Of a DNA stretch of 7,242 nt, positions 4,615 through 7,242 are shown piece after piece (position 1 is the stretch's first letter; each line of letters begins with the position of its first letter). This DNA comes from Methanomassiliicoccaceae archaeon (GTDB lineage Archaea > Thermoplasmatota > Thermoplasmata > Methanomassiliicoccales > Methanomethylophilaceae), in NCBI GenBank assembly GCA_009776625.1, contig WRNL01000045.1, forward strand, positions 1 to 7,242, written 5' to 3'. The translations under genes and the position numbers were made by a program. Under the pieces are notes generated by a model, which was not told the DNA's origin, made no database searches, and saw nothing but the letters and a program-made list of their open reading frames with translations.

Positions 4615-4674
4615 AGTACCGCAGGGAGGCCACCATGCTTTTCCCTTGGTAGGAAAATCAGAGGTCGGTTCAGG
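4615..4674 (+). promoter_or_regulatory. Leader of the CBS-glyS operon with mini-ORF and hairpin
   Basis: The leader holds GGGAGG (4624-4629), then after 5 bases an ATG (4635) opening a five-codon frame MLFPW that ends with TAG at 4650-4652. TTTTCC (4639-4644) and GGAAAA (4652-4657) can pair across the stop codon. GAGGT (4661-4665), 9 bases before the ATG at 4675, is the ribosome binding site of the CBS gene. A strong binding site before so short a frame suggests that ribosomes may load there; a control function is inference. Confidence 0.4.
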
Positions 4675-5523
4675 ATGAAGACAGTGGCGGACATTATGAC
4701 TGCGGCGCCGATAGTGGTGGAGGTCCCCGGGAGCCGCAGCGACGCGATCAACATGATGGTCAGGAACAAGCTGACGGGGCTCCCCGTCGTGCGCGCCTCC
4801 GACGGGAAGCTTATGGGCATCGTCTCCAGGCGGGACATATTCAAGAAGTTCGACGAGGATCAGCTGTCGCTTATAATGAAGAAGGAATGCATAACGATAA
4901 CCCCAGACGACAGCATCGTCGACGCGGCGAAGATATTCGCCCACAAGAGGATACACAGGCTCCCCGTCATAGAGAACGAGAGGCTCGTGGGGATCGTGAC
5001 CCCGACCGACCTCCTGAAGGAGGTCAGGGGCATGAAGACGACGATGACCGCGGAGGACGTCATCAGGACCACCTGCGTGACCGCGTACGAGGGCGAGCCC
5101 CTGGCGTACACTGTGGCGGCGATGAGGGTGAGCGACGTGCCGGCGGTGCCGGTGCTGGACATAAAGGGGAGGCTGGTCGGGATACTCACGGACCGCGACC
5201 TCTTCAGCGACCAGACGGTGGACGCGGAGGCGATGCTCCGCCTGGGCATAGAGGACTCCGAGCTCGCGGGGTACAGGAACGTCCTCCCGCTGTTCTACGC
5301 CGCGACGGACAAGTACATCCCGCCCGAGACGACCGTCAGGGACTACATGGTGAAGGACCCCCACACCGTGTTCAAGAAGACCCTTCTGAACGAGGTCGCC
5401 AGGGTTATGACCGAGAACGACTTCGGGCAGCTCCCGGTGCACGGCACCAAGGACGACCTGGTGGGCATGATCTACGACGTGGACGTCCTATGCGCTCTCG
5501 CGGGTAATGACCATGGCCAGTGA
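4675..5523 (+). CDS. Protein with four CBS motifs (two Bateman modules)
   Basis: A 282-residue protein made almost entirely of CBS repeats. Each is recognised by the closing pattern G-hydrophobic-[VL]-[ST]-x-x-D: LMGIVSRRD (47-54), LVGIVTPTD (104-112), LVGILTDRD (167-175) and LVGMIYDVD (262-270). Each is preceded by its pattern of an expected strand ending in LPV, VPAVPV or QLPV. Repeats 1-2 and 3-4 form two Bateman pairs, joined by a linker around 180-220 that resembles no enzyme domain. Such pairs usually bind adenine nucleotides (AMP, ADP, ATP, SAM) and regulate a partner. No catalytic domain, DNA-binding helix-turn-helix or membrane segment is seen. The gene overlaps the glycyl-tRNA synthetase gene by 17 bases, implying cotranscription and translational coupling. 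A link between energy or nucleotide state and tRNA charging is possible but is inference. The start is supported by GAGGT, 9 bases upstream. Confidence 0.92.
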   Translation: MKTVADIMTAAPIVVEVPGSRSDAINMMVRNKLTGLPVVRASDGKLMGIVSRRDIFKKFDEDQLSLIMKKECITITPDDSIVDAAKIFAHKRIHRLPVIENERLVGIVTPTDLLKEVRGMKTTMTAEDVIRTTCVTAYEGEPLAYTVAAMRVSDVPAVPVLDIKGRLVGILTDRDLFSDQTVDAEAMLRLGIEDSELAGYRNVLPLFYAATDKYIPPETTVRDYMVKDPHTVFKKTLLNEVARVMTENDFGQLPVHGTKDDLVGMIYDVDVLCALAGNDHGQ

Positions 5524-7225
5524 CTTCGACAGCCTGGAGATACTCGCCCTCTGCAAGCGCAGGGGGTTCATATGGCCGTCCTTCGAGCTTTACGGGGGGG
5601 TGGCGGGGATGTTCGACTACGGCCCGCTCGGCCTGAGCATGAGGAACAACATCGTCGACGTGTGGAGGGACATATACAAGGGCGGGGAGGGCTTCGTCGA
5701 GATCGACTCAGAGACCGTCAACCCGAGGGAGGTGTTCAAGGCGTCCGGCCACGTGGACGAGTTCGCCGACCTCGTGTCCTATTGCGCCGGCTGCGGGTCC
5801 GCCTTCAGGGCGGACCACCTCGTCAAGGACCATTACGAGAACGCGGACGTGCTGTCCCCGAGGGAGCTGGACGCGGCCTTCGCGGAGCACGGCATAAAGT
5901 GCCCGGACTGCGGGGGTGATCTCGGCCCCGTCGAGGAGTTCAACCTCATGTTCAAGACGTCCATAGGGCCGGGGTCCTCCAGGGTGGGCTACCTCAGGCC
6001 GGAGACGGCACAGGGCATATTCGTCAACTTCCCCAACCTGTACAGGCACAACCGGGACAAGCTCCCCCTCGGCGTCATCCAGACCGGCAGGGGCTACAGG
6101 AACGAGATCGCGCCCAGACAGGGCATGATAAGGATGAGGGAGTTCAACATGATGGAGGTCGAGCTCTTCGTGGACCCCGACGACAAAGGCTGGAGCAGGT
6201 TCCACGAGGTCGAGGGCGAGACAATCAGGCTGATCCCCAACACCGGCGGCGGGGAGGTCACGATGACCGTCGGCGAGGCCGTCGAGAAGGGCGTCATAGC
6301 TAACAGGGTCCTGGCATACTTCGTCCACGCCACGCAGCGGCTGCTGGTCAGGGTCGGGGTGGACCCTGCGAGGCTGAGGTTCAGGCAGCACCTGCGCGAC
6401 GAGATGGCCCACTACGCCATGGACTGCTGGGACGCCGAGGTGCTCCTGTCCTTCGGGTGGGTGGAGGTCACCGGCATCGCCGACAGGGGCTGCTGGGACC
6501 TCTCGAGGCATGCCGAGTTCTCCGGCACGCCGCTGACGCATTTCAGGATGTTCAACGAGCCGAGGGAGATGGAGGTCGAGAGGGTCAGGGCAAAGCACAG
6601 GGCCCTCGGCCCGAGGTTCAAGGGGCAGGCGAAGGCGCTCGGGGAGCTCATAGAGGCGGCGCAGCCCTCCGACGTCAAGGACGGGAGGCTCGCCCTGGCC
6701 CTGGACGGGGAGGACGTCGTCCTCGACGGCGAGTTCTTCGAGGTCGTCAGGACGAGGGAGAAGGTCTCCGGCGAGAGGGTCGTCCCCCACGTGATCGAGC
6801 CGTCCCACGGCCTGGACAGGATATTCTACTCGGTGCTGGAGCACTCCTATGCGCACGACGAGGCGGAGGGCTACACGGTGCTGAGGCTCGCGCCGGAGGT
6901 GGCCCCGGTCAAGGTCGGCGTGTTCCCCCTCATGGAGAGGGACGGGCTGGACGCCCTCGCCGCCGAGATCTACGCCGACGTGCACTCCCCGAGGATGGAG
7001 GCGCTCTACGACGGCTCCGGCACCATCGGCAGGAGGTACGCGAGGATGGACGAGATCGGGACCCCCTGGTGCATAACGGTGGACTACGAGTCCCTCGACG
7101 GCCCCGACAAGGGCACGGTGACGATAAGGGAGCGCGACACCACCGCCCAGAAGAGGATACCGGTCGCATCCGTGAAGGGTGTCCTGGCATCCCTGTTGTC
7201 GGGGATGCCCTTCGGGGACCTCTGA
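5507..7225 (+). CDS. glyS: Glycyl-tRNA synthetase, archaeal/eukaryotic type
   Basis: A 572-residue class II aminoacyl-tRNA synthetase that attaches glycine to tRNA-Gly using ATP, acting as an alpha2 dimer in the cytoplasm. The N-terminus (KRRGFIWPSFELYGG, 18-31, then FDYGPLG) is characteristic of this family. A Cys4 insertion, C93-A-G-C96 and C132-P-D-C135, probably binds zinc. LRPETAQGIFVNF (163-175) precedes class II motif 2 with R198-N-E200 in GRGYRNEIAPRQGM. Motif 3 is EPSHGLDRIF, with Arg438. The C-terminal anticodon-binding domain spans about 465-572 (APVKVGVFPL through TTAQKRI). The length is normal for archaea and no key residue is missing. Two starts are possible, ATG 5507 and ATG 5513; neither has a clear ribosome binding site, and translation is probably coupled to the overlapping CBS gene. 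The symbol glyS is the archaeal usage for this single-subunit enzyme. It is complete at both ends. Confidence 0.98.
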   Translation: MTMASDFDSLEILALCKRRGFIWPSFELYGGVAGMFDYGPLGLSMRNNIVDVWRDIYKGGEGFVEIDSETVNPREVFKASGHVDEFADLVSYCAGCGSAFRADHLVKDHYENADVLSPRELDAAFAEHGIKCPDCGGDLGPVEEFNLMFKTSIGPGSSRVGYLRPETAQGIFVNFPNLYRHNRDKLPLGVIQTGRGYRNEIAPRQGMIRMREFNMMEVELFVDPDDKGWSRFHEVEGETIRLIPNTGGGEVTMTVGEAVEKGVIANRVLAYFVHATQRLLVRVGVDPARLRFRQHLRDEMAHYAMDCWDAEVLLSFGWVEVTGIADRGCWDLSRHAEFSGTPLTHFRMFNEPREMEVERVRAKHRALGPRFKGQAKALGELIEAAQPSDVKDGRLALALDGEDVVLDGEFFEVVRTREKVSGERVVPHVIEPSHGLDRIFYSVLEHSYAHDEAEGYTVLRLAPEVAPVKVGVFPLMERDGLDALAAEIYADVHSPRMEALYDGSGTIGRRYARMDEIGTPWCITVDYESLDGPDKGTVTIRERDTTAQKRIPVASVKGVLASLLSGMPFGDL

Positions 7226-7228
7226 GCC

Positions 7229-7242
7229 TATACGTATATAAT
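7229..7242 (+). promoter_or_regulatory. AT-rich palindrome and probable TATA box of the next gene
   Basis: TATACGTATA (7229-7238) is a perfect 10-base palindrome directly after the glyS stop codon and runs into TATATAAT at the window edge. In this GC-rich setting such a run is a good TATA box for a gene to the right, but that gene is outside the window. The T content may alternatively help termination. Confidence 0.35.

Noticed and set aside
4581..4652. A 23-codon open frame (starting MALITW) in the CBS leader
   Set aside because: No ribosome binding site at its ATG and it overlaps the proposed TATA box; only its last five codons have a site of their own and are reported instead.
5708..6985. 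Minus-strand 425-codon open frame
   Set aside because: Shadow of glyS caused by GC-rich third positions.
1..7242. CRISPR arrays, tRNA or rRNA genes
   Set aside because: No regularly spaced repeats, no cloverleaf with T-arm and anticodon features, and no rRNA-like segment was seen on either strand.

Overview
The window looks like chromosomal DNA from a GC-rich archaeon, most likely a methanogen-related Thermoplasmatota lineage such as the Methanomassiliicoccales. The evidence is a single-chain archaeal/eukaryotic-type glycyl-tRNA synthetase, archaeal TATA boxes about 25-28 bases ahead of start codons that lack ribosome binding sites (leaderless genes), heavy use of AGG (Arg) and ATA (Ile) codons, a small 2[4Fe-4S] ferredoxin, and exclusive use of TGA as stop codon in all eight intact genes. 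The order-level placement is inference; the archaeal assignment is firm.

Left part (1-1600), accessory in character. Bases 153-202 encode the first 16 or so residues of an IS110-family transposase, cut off almost at once. The 150 bases ahead of it are non-coding and rich in hairpins, in the place where IS110-group elements encode their bridge RNA. Next comes an unrecognised 293-residue protein (227-1108, minus strand), whose 3' end abuts the broken transposase. It is followed by a small cysteine-rich PAS-domain protein (1207-1593, minus).

Middle part (1600-3070), electron transfer. A thioredoxin-reductase-like flavoprotein (1786-2721, plus) lacks the redox CxxC of true thioredoxin reductases and carries the GGQL..LYPEK signature of TrxR-like ferredoxin:NAD(P)H reductases. 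It converges on a 54-residue 2[4Fe-4S] ferredoxin gene (2774-2938, minus). The two may be redox partners. The divergent regions on either side hold TATA boxes, a 9-bp inverted repeat and a 19-base GC palindrome that may be operators.

Right part (3070-7242), plus-strand housekeeping genes. An amidohydrolase of the chlorohydrolase/deaminase superfamily (3072-4112) is followed after 4 bases by a UspA-type ATP-binding stress protein (4117-4566). After a 108-base leader with a five-codon mini-ORF and hairpins come a four-CBS-motif protein (4675-5523) and the overlapping glycyl-tRNA synthetase gene (5507-7225). A palindromic AT-rich stretch at the right edge is probably the promoter of the next gene.

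The most interesting material is the IS110 remnant with its putative bridge-RNA region, and the CxxC-less reductase paired with a ferredoxin.
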